Shown piece by piece: positions 10,988-21,088 of a stretch of DNA of 64,000 nt. The stretch is from Terriglobia bacterium (lineage in GTDB: Bacteria; Acidobacteriota; Terriglobia; Bryobacterales; UBA6623). The notes beneath the pieces were generated by a model. The model was not told where the DNA came from and made no database searches. It was given only the letters and a program-made list of their open reading frames with translations. The DNA lies in NCBI GenBank assembly GCA_009838515.1, contig VXRL01000080.1, positions 89,121 through 153,120 of the forward strand, read 5' to 3'. The first letter of the stretch is position 1. Each line of letters begins with the position of its first letter. The translations under genes and the position numbers were made by a program.

Positions 10988-12607
10988 CTAGGGTGCACCC
11001 GGTCTGCGACTGGTCGGCGCTGTCAGGGGTTCACCGGATTCCAAGGCTTGCTTGGCCTGTCTTGCAAAGATGCTGTCGGGGGTGTGTTCTAGGTATCGCT
11101 CCCAGGTTTGCGCCGCCAATCCCGGCTCATCGACGCTTGCGTAGATCTGTGCCAGTACCCGGTAACTTGACTCGACCAAGGGATCTGACTCGATTGCTCG
11201 CTCAAGGGCCTGGACGGCCCCGTTGAAGTTGCCGCTGGCATGTAGGCCGTCGGCTAGGCTCTGAAGCCAGATCGGGTTCCTCGGCTCCACTCTGACAACA
11301 TGTTCGAACAGTTCGGTCGCGAGTTCGGTTCTCCCGCGCAGCAGGAACATGCGGCCCAAGGCATGAGGAATGGCCACGTCGGTTTCTGGGAAGTCCCTCA
11401 TCGCCGGAACGAGATTCCGAAGCGCTGCCTCGCTTTCCTGCTGCGGAGAGTGGCTCCGTTCTGCCAAGCGAGCATAGGCCAGGCCGAGATTCCTCTGCGC
11501 CAGAGAGCCCTGCGGTTCGCGCCACGCCTTCAGTTTCCACAAGGTCTCACCACGCGAAGGTTCTTCTCGATTGCGAGCGATGCTGTGGTCGGTGAAGGCA
11601 CTATGGCCGCTGTCGTAGGCCCGCCGGGAAGGCATGTGGCAGCCGACGCAGTCTTGCAGGGGTTCGGGATGTCGTGCCAGGGCTGTCGGAGTGTGGCATC
11701 CTTGGCATTTCTGCCGGTAGTAGTCCGACCCGTCATCTGGCTTTCCATGTGGGTCGTGACAGGTGCCACACCATAGGGAATCTCCGCTGACCTGAGCGCA
11801 ACGACTCGCTGCGAGTTGCTCGACATGGCTGACTACTTTGAATTCCGGTACGCCCGAACTCGGGCTGGGTTGCTCGTAGAGATAGACCGAGAACACCTCT
11901 TCGAGTTCCATGCCGGGCCGGAAGTCCCCGAACGTTCGATTGGGGTTCAGTATGCGCGCCTCGCCGCTCAGGTGGCACTGCTCACAAATGCTGTCCCTTG
12001 CGCGGGCTGGGAGCTCGGAGGGGCTGAGGATCGTATCGGCTGACGGATTGGCAAGATGCTCTCGTGTCGCCCCGTGGCACCTGTCGCAGGAGATTGCTTC
12101 CGCGTCAAACGACGGATTCCCGTACTGGTTGAGCGTTCCTCGAATCGGCCGGGGCCGCCCAGCGTGGCACCACACGCACTCCGCTGTCACCGGGCGTTCG
12201 AATTCAGGGTGGGCGTTGTCTTCGTATCCCGGAGCGACATCCCATAGGCCGCGTCTCGTGTAGTAGGAAATAGGGGACTGGAACAGGTGCCTGCCGCGCG
12301 CTACCAAGTAACCGAAGGCATGGTTTCCCGATCCGATCACGAACTCGACTCGATTCTCTGAGTCCCAACCGTCTCGCTCCACCCGTTGAAGCATTCCTCT
12401 TGCTGTCGACTCGACAACGAACCGGGATCCGGAGAATTCGTGACTAAACGAGGCGTCCAGCCGGTGGTGTGAGCGGCTCAACGAGCGCCCCATGCCGGTT
12501 TCCAGGTACGCTTCAACCTGCTTGGCGTGACAAGCAGTGCATGGCGAATCGTCAGCGATGCCGGAACCACTCAGAACGGTCAGCATGGCGGCCAACGCGA
12601 ATACCAA
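10988..12607 (-). CDS. secreted heptaheme cytochrome c with C-terminal TPR repeats
   Basis: Seven CxxCH motifs read directly (CTACH, CVWCH, CDRCH, CEQCH, CGTCH, CQGCH, CVGCH) followed by TPR-like repeats. The ORF-track start (13183) is too far upstream; a signal-peptide-like LVFALAAMLTVLSGSGIADD begins near 12607 (exact start uncertain). Confidence 0.82.
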   Translation of the reverse strand: MVFALAAMLTVLSGSGIADDSPCTACHAKQVEAYLETGMGRSLSRSHHRLDASFSHEFSGSRFVVESTARGMLQRVERDGWDSENRVEFVIGSGNHAFGYLVARGRHLFQSPISYYTRRGLWDVAPGYEDNAHPEFERPVTAECVWCHAGRPRPIRGTLNQYGNPSFDAEAISCDRCHGATREHLANPSADTILSPSELPARARDSICEQCHLSGEARILNPNRTFGDFRPGMELEEVFSVYLYEQPSPSSGVPEFKVVSHVEQLAASRCAQVSGDSLWCGTCHDPHGKPDDGSDYYRQKCQGCHTPTALARHPEPLQDCVGCHMPSRRAYDSGHSAFTDHSIARNREEPSRGETLWKLKAWREPQGSLAQRNLGLAYARLAERSHSPQQESEAALRNLVPAMRDFPETDVAIPHALGRMFLLRGRTELATELFEHVVRVEPRNPIWLQSLADGLHASGNFNGAVQALERAIESDPLVESSYRVLAQIYASVDEPGLAAQTWERYLEHTPDSIFARQAKQALESGEPLTAPTSRRPGAP

Positions 12608-13043
12608 CGTGCGGATCCTGGTCTTGGCTAAGTCGTAAAATCCGTGCTGGGGCTTTAGACGGCTTCGCCTTGCCGAGGCGAGCCCGGTGGGATACACTCT
12701 TGACCGGCGCGTGCACGGGGCAGCGAATCGCCATCGAACGTCCGGTCCCGCCCAACAGTCCATGCGCTGACTCTCGTGGTCGGCGTACCGAGCGTTGTCG
12801 GTGAACGCGGACGCGGATAGCCAACGATGGTGCTGATGCATTATTTTCTCCCCGCCCAGCATGGTGTGGGAGACCAAGGGTAAGCCGGGAGACGTGAGCG
12901 ACGCGAGAGCCGCAACTTCGTTTCGGTGCGGGCTCAGGCCTCGTGGACCGTCTACCCTAGCGGCCATAACCCCACCTTTCGGTCTGTGGCTCGCGCAGGG
13001 TAGTTCAAAGCGTCCCGCCTCCTGATGGCCTGTAGCCACGTAT

Positions 13044-15998
13044 TCAAGGTCGACTCCCTGCATGGGCCAGCGCCTGATCATATAATTGCTGGATTCTCGG
13101 CGAGGGGACGGGTAGGATTTCCAGCGCCCGCACCAGGACGAGAATTGCGTCCTCCCATCGTCCTTGCAGGGCATAGACTTCACCTAGGCGGCCAAGTGCC
13201 ACAGCGTGTTCCGAATGCTGTTCCACCACCTGCACCAGATGCCCCTCCACCAGTTCCCAGCGACCGTCCTCGGCGTATAGGTCGGCCAGAAGCAGACGGG
13301 GACTTGGCTCATCCGGACGGAGCCTCACAGCCATCTCGAGCAGCGTTGCGGCCCGGTCCCGATCTCCCACGGCTGCATGCAGGCGGCCAATGCTCTCAGA
13401 TGCATGGAAGTCGATGAATGCGTCTTCCGGAGCAAGCGAGCGAGCTTCGCGGAACGCCTGAAAGCCGTCTTCGGCCTGGCCGTTACCGAGGGCGAACGTG
13501 CCACGGTACAAGTGCCGCATAGCGGTTTCGCGGCGTTCGATCCGCCGGATGCTGTCGTTGACATCGGCACCGAGGGATTCAACGTTGAGCAGGGGCACGA
13601 CGCTCGTCTTCAAGCGGGCCAGCTTCTGGATCGTCTCCCAGCCGTACCGCCTGTTGGTGTAGTCGTTGCGTGGAGCCGAGAACTCGATCCTCGGCCGGTC
13701 GTCGGTGTTCAACGGTGCACCGGCAACGAATTCCGCGAGTTCCCGCCCGCGCATCAGGAACGCGCAGAGCAGGCTGGTTTCATCGTTTCCGAAGACGAGC
13801 CCGTCGGAAACTGCCTGGTCCAGCAGGCGTTGGCGCAGGCGAGCGATTTCGAGCAAGGATGAGCCGTTCCTGCCGACCAAGCCGACCACCGGGTACATCA
13901 TGTCCGGATCCCCCAGCCAGAGTTCCGCCTCGGGGAACACTTCTAGGAACGTGGCGGCTATGGTTCGGAACTCCACCTCGGTCAGCTGGTAGAGCGGAAC
14001 CCACTGGACCACGACGCCTCGGTCGGCGAGCCGAGACTTGGCGACCTCGTAGTGCTCGAGGGAATACAGGCTTCCTGTGCCGGCGTCGGCCGGAAAGAAG
14101 ATGTCGGCCACGATCACGTCGAATCGCTCGCTGGTTGTCAGCAAGAAATTGCGTCCGTCCCCGACCACGAAACGCGTTCGCTCGTCCTTCAGGATGTCGT
14201 GGTTCTGCCCGGAGAAGTACGGTGCTGTTTCCGCAAGGCTCTCGACCAGGTCAACGATCCAGATCGTTTCGACGGGATGCCTGGCGACAGCTCCGGCAGT
14301 CATCCCTGCGCCCATCCCGATCGTCAATACCTTACGGGGGTCGGGGTGCAACAGCATCGGAATGTGCCCCAGCCCCTGGGACGAGCGCGCCCCGAGCCTG
14401 CCTGCCTGGACCTTGTTGTCGATCATCAGCAGCACGTTGTCCTCTGTCTGCTCGACTCGCACGTTGGCTACCAATCCGTCCTTGTAAAAGAGGAGTTTCC
14501 TCGCGTCGGCAGACGCGCCAATGCCAACGTAGAGGTCAGTCGCGTGCCCCGCTGCGAGACCGATGGCTGCCAGAGCCACTGTCGCGGCCATCACGGATCG
14601 CTTCGCCGCCCGGCCGGCACCAGGCTCCAGCGCCAGCAAGACCAGCGCCACCGCGATACTGACGGCTGACACGAGCATCATTCCGTACTTCACCCCGATC
14701 GTCGGGATGATCACGAATCCGGCCAGGAAGGAGCCGGCAATCGCGCCGATACAGTTCACCGCGTAGACGCCGCCAACCGTCCTGCCTAATCCTTCCATCC
14801 CGGTTACGCAGATTCGGCTCACAAGCGGAAACGTGCAGCCCAGCAGTAAGGTCGGGATTAGCATGACCGCAAAGCACAGCAGCAGTTGGAGGGCGATCAT
14901 GATTCCCCAATCGGCCTCCGCGGGTTGGATGATTCCCGAAGCCAAGTTGGGCATCACGCGAAAGAAGTGAATCAGTGCCAATGCGTAGAGGCCAACTGCA
15001 GCCTGGATGGTTCCGAACAAGAAGACCGGTCGCCGAGACCGCTGCCAGTACTTTCCGTAGAGGAAGCTCCCTATGCCAATTCCGCACAGGAACGCTGCCA
15101 GGATCAAGGTGAAGCTGTAGGTCGTCGAGTGCAAGGCGACGCCGAGGTTACGAGTCCAGAGGACTTCGTACCCGAGAGCTGCCGCACCGGAGATCCCGAA
15201 CGCGCCAAGAACCAACAGGACGAGTTTCGGCGAGTACACTTCAGCGGCCGAGCCTTGTTTCGATCCGGAACGCGCCGCGCGCTGCGAGCCCCGTCCAAGG
15301 GGCCGTTCACGGCTGTCGCGTGACGACTTGACGCGAAGCCGCGAACCTTTGGGCGTCCGGGTCTCCGCGACTGCCGGGGCAGCGGTGCGGTGCAGGACCA
15401 GTGCGAAGCAGCCAACGGCGAGGTTCAGCACGATCGCCAAGGTATGGGAGGCCGAGACACCCAAGGTCTCGATCAGCAGGAAACCTGTCACCACGCAACC
15501 CAGCGCGGCCCCGATAGTGTTCACCGCGTACAGGTAGCCCAGGCCCCTGCCGATACGGTCACGGGCCTCGACAATAGATCTGCCAAGGACCGGCAGCGAG
15601 GCGCCCATGAGCGTGGTTGGCAGCAGCATCACCAGGAGACTGGCGAGAAAGCGCGCGAGCGAAACACCCAGGAACGAGTCCGGCGCGAGGTGGCTGAGAT
15701 CGGCTGCGATGCCTTGGGCGTGCGGAATCAATGACGGCAGGAAGGCGGCGTATCCGCCGATCCCCAGTTCGAGCAGGCCATAGAGAAGTAGGGGCCTCCC
15801 GAACTGGTCGACGATCCTTCCGAACACCCAGCTGCCCAAGGCCAAGCCGGCAAAATAAGCAGCCAGCACCGTGCTGACCGCCAGGACGGTGGCACCGAAG
15901 ACCACGGTGAACATGCGAGCCCACAGCAGCTCGTACACTAGCCCGGTGAAGCCGGTAACCAGGAATAGGCCTAGCAGTACCGGCTGGAGACGACGCAT
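13044..15998 (-). CDS. fused MFS-type transporter/spermidine synthase-like protein with C-terminal TPR
   Basis: MRRLQPVLLGLFLVTGFTGLVYELLWARMFTVVFGATVLAVSTVLAAYFAGLALGSWVFGRIVDQ (N-terminal membrane domain), KVLTIGMGAGMTAGAVARHPVETIWIVDLVESL...FVVGDGRNFLL (spermidine synthase SAM fold), C-terminal TPRs. An alternative start exists at 16118. Confidence 0.9.
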   Translation of the reverse strand: MRRLQPVLLGLFLVTGFTGLVYELLWARMFTVVFGATVLAVSTVLAAYFAGLALGSWVFGRIVDQFGRPLLLYGLLELGIGGYAAFLPSLIPHAQGIAADLSHLAPDSFLGVSLARFLASLLVMLLPTTLMGASLPVLGRSIVEARDRIGRGLGYLYAVNTIGAALGCVVTGFLLIETLGVSASHTLAIVLNLAVGCFALVLHRTAAPAVAETRTPKGSRLRVKSSRDSRERPLGRGSQRAARSGSKQGSAAEVYSPKLVLLVLGAFGISGAAALGYEVLWTRNLGVALHSTTYSFTLILAAFLCGIGIGSFLYGKYWQRSRRPVFLFGTIQAAVGLYALALIHFFRVMPNLASGIIQPAEADWGIMIALQLLLCFAVMLIPTLLLGCTFPLVSRICVTGMEGLGRTVGGVYAVNCIGAIAGSFLAGFVIIPTIGVKYGMMLVSAVSIAVALVLLALEPGAGRAAKRSVMAATVALAAIGLAAGHATDLYVGIGASADARKLLFYKDGLVANVRVEQTEDNVLLMIDNKVQAGRLGARSSQGLGHIPMLLHPDPRKVLTIGMGAGMTAGAVARHPVETIWIVDLVESLAETAPYFSGQNHDILKDERTRFVVGDGRNFLLTTSERFDVIVADIFFPADAGTGSLYSLEHYEVAKSRLADRGVVVQWVPLYQLTEVEFRTIAATFLEVFPEAELWLGDPDMMYPVVGLVGRNGSSLLEIARLRQRLLDQAVSDGLVFGNDETSLLCAFLMRGRELAEFVAGAPLNTDDRPRIEFSAPRNDYTNRRYGWETIQKLARLKTSVVPLLNVESLGADVNDSIRRIERRETAMRHLYRGTFALGNGQAEDGFQAFREARSLAPEDAFIDFHASESIGRLHAAVGDRDRAATLLEMAVRLRPDEPSPRLLLADLYAEDGRWELVEGHLVQVVEQHSEHAVALGRLGEVYALQGRWEDAILVLVRALEILPVPSPRIQQLYDQALAHAGSRP

Positions 15999-16470
15999 GT
16001 CGCGCGTTGCTACGGTCCGTGCCGAAGCGGAACCGTCTAAGCGACACGTTACCGTACCAATTGTTGCGGTGTCCTGCAATGAAGGCTTCGCGGCTGCAGC
16101 CATTCTCATCTGAGCCATCGCCCGATATTTCGGCGTGTAGTACCAGCCACCCGCCGCTCCCCCGCAAACCGATACATTCCGTTACAGGACGTGGGCCGGA
16201 GCGGGAATTGACCTGTTGCTACGCCTGCCGGACCGGCGTCCCTGGGCGATCGGGGTCAAGCGCGAATCGGCACCCAAGCTGAGCAAGGGATTCCGAATTG
16301 CCGCAGCTGAGCCCTAATCCTCGGAGCAGTTCGTCGTCTACGCGGGAGAGGAAGAGTTCCCGGTCGACTGCCGCGGTACCCTTGCCGGAGCTGATGAATC
16401 GTCTCCTGGCGATGGCCTTCCGCACCTTGACGGGTTCTACGAGATAGCGCCAGCCAAGGCCATGTTTCGA

Positions 16471-18186
16471 TCACTCGGGAGTCCCCCGCTCCTCAAGGGT
16501 GACCCACTGATTCGCACGGACGCTTTCAAGTTCTTGGCGCCTGCCCCGCGCCCATTCGACTGTCACGCGCCCTGGGACATCGCAGTTGCCAATGCCAACA
16601 TGCACTCGCGGATCGCTTCTGGACGCGTAGCTGCCCCCGTTACGAACCGCAACGCCTTGCACCTTTCCGCAGAATTCGACCTCCACCAGCGAGCCTATTC
16701 CTTCCCGGTTTACGCGAGTTCCCTGCAGCCTTACGCCTAGCCAGGAGTTCGGAGCAGTGGAGCGATTCCTCAGCACCGCGGGAATTCCGTCGATTGGCAG
16801 CATGAGCAGATCGATCCTGCCGTCGTTGTCGAAGTCAACGCTTGCGGCTCCCCGGTAGGAACTGGGTTCTGTTTGCTCAACCGCACCTTCAGAGACGCCG
16901 AACCGGCCCTGTATGTTCTCCAGGATGCCGATGCGCTGGTGGTAGGAGGTTGTCGCCAACTCGCCTGCCGTAGGGTAGACGTGGCCATTGGCGACCCAGA
17001 GGTCGCCATCCCCGTCGTTGTCCAGGTCCGAGAACCCACATCCCCATCCGAGATACGGCACGGTGGCGTTCCGTAGCCCGACACGGAAAGACACGTCCTC
17101 GAAAAGCCCGGGCTCCTGCTGCTGGAAGAGCGGGAAGTGGTCCTCGGAAAAGGTCGTGGTGAGAAGATCCGGGTCGCCGTCTCCGTCGTAGTCGCCGACG
17201 CAGACTCCCATGTCAGCCTGGGTCTCGCCATCGGCGTTGTAGGCGAGCCCCGCGGCTAGCGCGTCGTTCAGGAAGCTGCTCCCTCCCTGGTTGACAAACA
17301 GGAAATTCGCCGACGAGTCGTTTGACACGAAGATGTCAGGCAGCCCGTCTCCATTGAAATCGCCGATCAAGGGCGTGAATCCGTAGCCCGGCGTTTCCGC
17401 CAGGACGCCGGACTCGTCCGTGATGTCGGAGAATGTTCCATCTCCGTTGTTTCGATACAAGACATCCACCCCAGGCTCGAGCTGCATTGGCCCGCAGAAC
17501 ACGTTCAGACCCCGGTAGTCGCACACTGGTGGCTCTCCCTCGACTGGAAGCGTGTCCAGCCTCAGGTAGGCGGCCACGTAGAGATCGAGGTCGCCATCTG
17601 CGTCGATGTCGCCGAAGCTGCTCCCGGTGTGCCACGCGTGGCTATCAAGCAAGCCAGACGCCACACCGGTCTCAGTGAAGCTGCCGTCTCCATCGTTCCG
17701 AAACAGCAGGTCCCTTCCGATTGTCGTGATCAGGACGTCCACGTCGCCGTCATTGTCATAGTCTGCGGCGTTGGCACCGGTGCTCCAGTATTGGCAGGCT
17801 AGCCCTGACTCCTCAGTGACGTCTTCGAATTCGCGGCCCTCGAGATTTCGGTACAAATACACGCGGCGGGCGGACCGGGAGGGTGTGCGTCCGGCAACGA
17901 TCTCGCGAAGGTCGCTCATCGTCGCTCCGCTCACGATAAGGATGTCCATCCAGCCGTCGTTGTCGTAGTCGAGAACCGCCGTGCCACTCCCATTGGCTTC
18001 TGCGATCCAGTTCTTCTGGGGCCCGCCGTGAGCGACCTGGGGAGTCAGCCCGACCTCCCCAGCGACATTGACGAACCGCAGGGGGGCGCCCGCAGCTCCT
18101 GAATGAGCATGAGGCGCGCCCAATGCAAGCAGGGCCAGAGAGGTCAGGGCGGCACATTTTTCGGCCAGCGAGGACGATATCCTCAC
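16471..18186 (-). CDS. CRTAC1 family protein (FG-GAP/VCBS repeats, ASPIC/UnbV domain)
   Basis: Repeated DYDNDGWMDILI/DYDNDGDVDVLI/DIDADGDLDLYVA motifs; C-terminal NSWLGVRLQGTRVNREGIGSLVEVEFCGKVQGVAVRNGGSYASRSDPRVHVGIG (ASPIC/UnbV). GTG start; 4-nt overlap with the upstream gene. Confidence 0.9.
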   Translation of the reverse strand: MRISSSLAEKCAALTSLALLALGAPHAHSGAAGAPLRFVNVAGEVGLTPQVAHGGPQKNWIAEANGSGTAVLDYDNDGWMDILIVSGATMSDLREIVAGRTPSRSARRVYLYRNLEGREFEDVTEESGLACQYWSTGANAADYDNDGDVDVLITTIGRDLLFRNDGDGSFTETGVASGLLDSHAWHTGSSFGDIDADGDLDLYVAAYLRLDTLPVEGEPPVCDYRGLNVFCGPMQLEPGVDVLYRNNGDGTFSDITDESGVLAETPGYGFTPLIGDFNGDGLPDIFVSNDSSANFLFVNQGGSSFLNDALAAGLAYNADGETQADMGVCVGDYDGDGDPDLLTTTFSEDHFPLFQQQEPGLFEDVSFRVGLRNATVPYLGWGCGFSDLDNDGDGDLWVANGHVYPTAGELATTSYHQRIGILENIQGRFGVSEGAVEQTEPSSYRGAASVDFDNDGRIDLLMLPIDGIPAVLRNRSTAPNSWLGVRLQGTRVNREGIGSLVEVEFCGKVQGVAVRNGGSYASRSDPRVHVGIGNCDVPGRVTVEWARGRRQELESVRANQWVTLEERGTPE

Positions 18187-19205
18187 GGCTCGCGGAACCT
18201 TTCGAACAGCTCGAGGTGCTTCCGTCCTTCGTCCTTCAGGCCGAGCTTCATCAGGACCCGCCCCAGCTGGTAGTGGGCATCCGCATCGGTGGGCTCCTCC
18301 AGAACAACCGCGCGGAGCTGCTTTTCCGCATCCGCCAGACGGGACGCAGCGCTGTAGGCGGCGCCAAGCCTAGTTCGGGTCTGCAACGAGGACGGGTTGC
18401 GGGCGAGAGCCTCCTCGAGGAGCGTGACTGCTTTCTCGGTGTCCCCTTCGGCGAGCAATAGGGAGCCTAGGTTGTAGTACGGCCATTCGGACCGTTCCGC
18501 ACCCTCCTTTTCGACGTGGATCGCGTCCCGGTAGGCATCTTCGGCCTCCTCGAATCGCGTCAGCCCTTCCAGCGTCTGCCCTAGGTGGTTGCGAGCTTTC
18601 GCACTCCGAGGATCCAGCTCGATGGCTTTTCGAAATGCGCTCAGCGCAAGTGTGAGCTTGGAGCCCTCGAAGTAAACGCGGCCGAGGTAGTAATGCGCAT
18701 CGAAATCCTGTGGCAGCAGCCTAGCTGCCCGCTTCAGGTCGAGCTCGGCGCCGGGCCGGTCACCGAGCATGAACCGGGCCAATCCAGAGATCTTCCGAGT
18801 CTCGCCCCCATCCGGGCGCTGGTCCAGATAATGTCCAGTCCAGCCCAAGGCTTCGCTGTAGCGCCCTGCTGAGAACTCGAAATAGGCCTTGAGGTGGACT
18901 GCAGGAAGGTAGCCGGAATCCCGGGCGAGGGCGAGATCCAGGTTCGTATCGGCAGCATGTTTCCGGCCTTGTCGCGCATCGCAGAGAGCAAGGTGGTAGT
19001 AGGCTTCGGCGGGCACGTTCGACGAGTCCTGCACCAAGGTTTCCAAGATCTTCCTTGCTTCCGCAAAACGCTCTTGACGGACGAGTTCCGCCGCAATCCC
19101 GAGGGACTCCCGCTGAGCAAGCTGGCCTGTCGCGACGCCTAGGTGTAGGATCACTGCAACAAGCACCGATGCCGCGCCTCGCAGGCTTCCAGATCCGCGA
19201 TTCAT
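18183..19205 (-). CDS. TPR repeat-containing protein
   Basis: 340 aa, signal-like N-terminus, repeated TPRs (AYYHLALCDARQGRKHAADTNLDLALARDSGYLPAVHLKAYFEFSAGRYSEAL). Overlaps the CRTAC1 start. Confidence 0.87.
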   Translation of the reverse strand: MNRGSGSLRGAASVLVAVILHLGVATGQLAQRESLGIAAELVRQERFAEARKILETLVQDSSNVPAEAYYHLALCDARQGRKHAADTNLDLALARDSGYLPAVHLKAYFEFSAGRYSEALGWTGHYLDQRPDGGETRKISGLARFMLGDRPGAELDLKRAARLLPQDFDAHYYLGRVYFEGSKLTLALSAFRKAIELDPRSAKARNHLGQTLEGLTRFEEAEDAYRDAIHVEKEGAERSEWPYYNLGSLLLAEGDTEKAVTLLEEALARNPSSLQTRTRLGAAYSAASRLADAEKQLRAVVLEEPTDADAHYQLGRVLMKLGLKDEGRKHLELFERFREP

Positions 19206-19329
19206 CGATACTTCCGGGCGTCCGGCTCCATCTTACTTGAGTTCTGCGGACGCCCGGCGCGGACGAAGGCTTGCTTGCTTCCAAGGGCGTTCTCTCGGAT
19301 TTCGAGCGAGTGCTACCATCGATACCGCG

Positions 19330-20904
19330 ATGCGGGACGTTCGGGCCCAATGGCGTCCAACTGCGGATCGCCCCAAGGGTGCTGATCGCCCGCCCCAGGG
19401 GTTTTCGCACCGAGATTTCTGGATCCGTTCCAAGCCTCTTCGGGCCTTAGTCGTCATGCTTGCGGGGCTCTGGCTGTGTCCGGGCACCGCACTTGCGCAG
19501 GAGGCCCGGCTGCGCGAGCTCTACGAGAGTGCCCAGGCAGCTCAGCAGGCCGGCGACTTCCGGTCCGCGGCCAGCCACTACGAAGAACTCCTGGGCCTCG
19601 TACCGGATCTTGCCGAAGCGCACGCCAATCTCGGCTCGATCTACTACCAGATGCGAGAGGACGCAAAGGCCAAGGCGGCCCTTGAGAAGGCGCTCGAACT
19701 GAATCCGCGACTAGGTGCCGGGCCCCATTTTTTCTTGGGAGTCATCGCCGCTCGGCACCAACAGCACGAGCAATCGATTCGTCACCTGGTTACCGCGCAG
19801 GGAATCGATCCCTCCAATCTGGTTGTCGCCTACTATCTCGGGGAAGCTTACTTTGCGACCGGCCGTTACTCGGACGCAATCGGGCCTTTTCGGAAGGCAA
19901 CCGCCCAGCCTGAATTCCGCGCCGATTCCTACTACTACTTGAGCAAGTCTTACGGAACGTTATCCAGGCAAGCGATGGAAACGCTGGGCGCAAAGTACCG
20001 TCGCTCCTTTTATATTCAACTCGCTCGGGGCTATTTCGAGGAAGGGCGGAAGAACTGGCAAGAGGCAGAGGATGCGTACCGCATGGCCCTAGAGATCAAC
20101 CCGGGAGCCGCGGGCGTGGAGGAGCGGCGCCGATGGGTCAACCTCCACGTGGATTCCGACCGTCCGGCGGGTGCCCCGCCGCCGCTTCCCGACGCGGAGC
20201 CGACGATGCTGTCCATGCTGTACCGGCCGCCACCCGACCAAGCGATCGACACCCTTTTGGGCCAGTACGCGGACCGGTTGCAGCGCACGCCTGAGCTCGA
20301 CGGCACGGAGCGGGAGATCTACCGGATCGCGGAGGACTACCAGATCGTCTCCTATTTGGCGGCGCGCTGGATCAGCAAGAACGATCCCGGATCCTACCGG
20401 GCTCACCAGCTCAGAGCGCAGCTGCATGAAGCGAAGGGTGAAGTCGATGATGCGATGCGGGAATATCATGCGGCTCTCAGGATCATGCCAGACCTGCAAA
20501 ACGTCCATTTCGCAATCGGGACCATGCTCTGGGCCGCGTCGCGGCTTGAGGAGGCGAAACGCGAGTTGGAAGCCGAATTGCGGATCAACCCGAACCACGC
20601 CGAAGCGCACTATGTGCTGGGGGACATCCTGCAGGTCGACGGGCGCAAGAGCGAAGCGAAGACGCATCTTCTCGAAGCGCTGCGATTGAAGGAGGACCTC
20701 TTCGAGGCCCATCTTGCGATTGAACGGATCTATTTCGCCGAAGGACGTTTCGACAAGGCGCTTGAGGAGCTGAGGATCGCCGCGCAACTGTCGCCGGATG
20801 ACCCGACCCCTCACTATCGAATGGCGATGGTTCACCGCCGCCTGGGCAACGCGGAGGAGGCTCGAAAGGAGCTTGAGACCTTTCAGCGGCTCCAGGGCCG
20901 CTAG
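19330..20904 (+). CDS. TPR repeat-containing secreted protein
   Basis: Repeated TPRs; signal peptide VVMLAGLWLCPGTALAQ. The start is uncertain (TTG 19237, ATG 19330 or ATG 19456). Confidence 0.82.
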   Translation: MRDVRAQWRPTADRPKGADRPPQGFSHRDFWIRSKPLRALVVMLAGLWLCPGTALAQEARLRELYESAQAAQQAGDFRSAASHYEELLGLVPDLAEAHANLGSIYYQMREDAKAKAALEKALELNPRLGAGPHFFLGVIAARHQQHEQSIRHLVTAQGIDPSNLVVAYYLGEAYFATGRYSDAIGPFRKATAQPEFRADSYYYLSKSYGTLSRQAMETLGAKYRRSFYIQLARGYFEEGRKNWQEAEDAYRMALEINPGAAGVEERRRWVNLHVDSDRPAGAPPPLPDAEPTMLSMLYRPPPDQAIDTLLGQYADRLQRTPELDGTEREIYRIAEDYQIVSYLAARWISKNDPGSYRAHQLRAQLHEAKGEVDDAMREYHAALRIMPDLQNVHFAIGTMLWAASRLEEAKRELEAELRINPNHAEAHYVLGDILQVDGRKSEAKTHLLEALRLKEDLFEAHLAIERIYFAEGRFDKALEELRIAAQLSPDDPTPHYRMAMVHRRLGNAEEARKELETFQRLQGR

Positions 20905-21088
20905 GGCGGGTCAGCTTCGGAGGGCCCCGTTCCGCCTCGTCGTCGGTGGCGTGACCTGACGCGAGGCGATTTCGGGCGCCTTCGGGATTTTTCCCGGGAT
21001 TCCCCCTAAAGTTCCCCTGATGACATTGAGTTTTCGGGGTACGGTCGATTCCCAAAAGCGCTCAAATTCCACTCCCGGGAGGAGTGAG

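Noticed and set aside
12608-13183. N-terminal about 190 aa of the 731-aa ORF at 10988-13183
   Set aside because: Low-complexity, Arg/Ser-rich non-protein-like sequence upstream of a clear signal peptide; treated as ORF over-extension.
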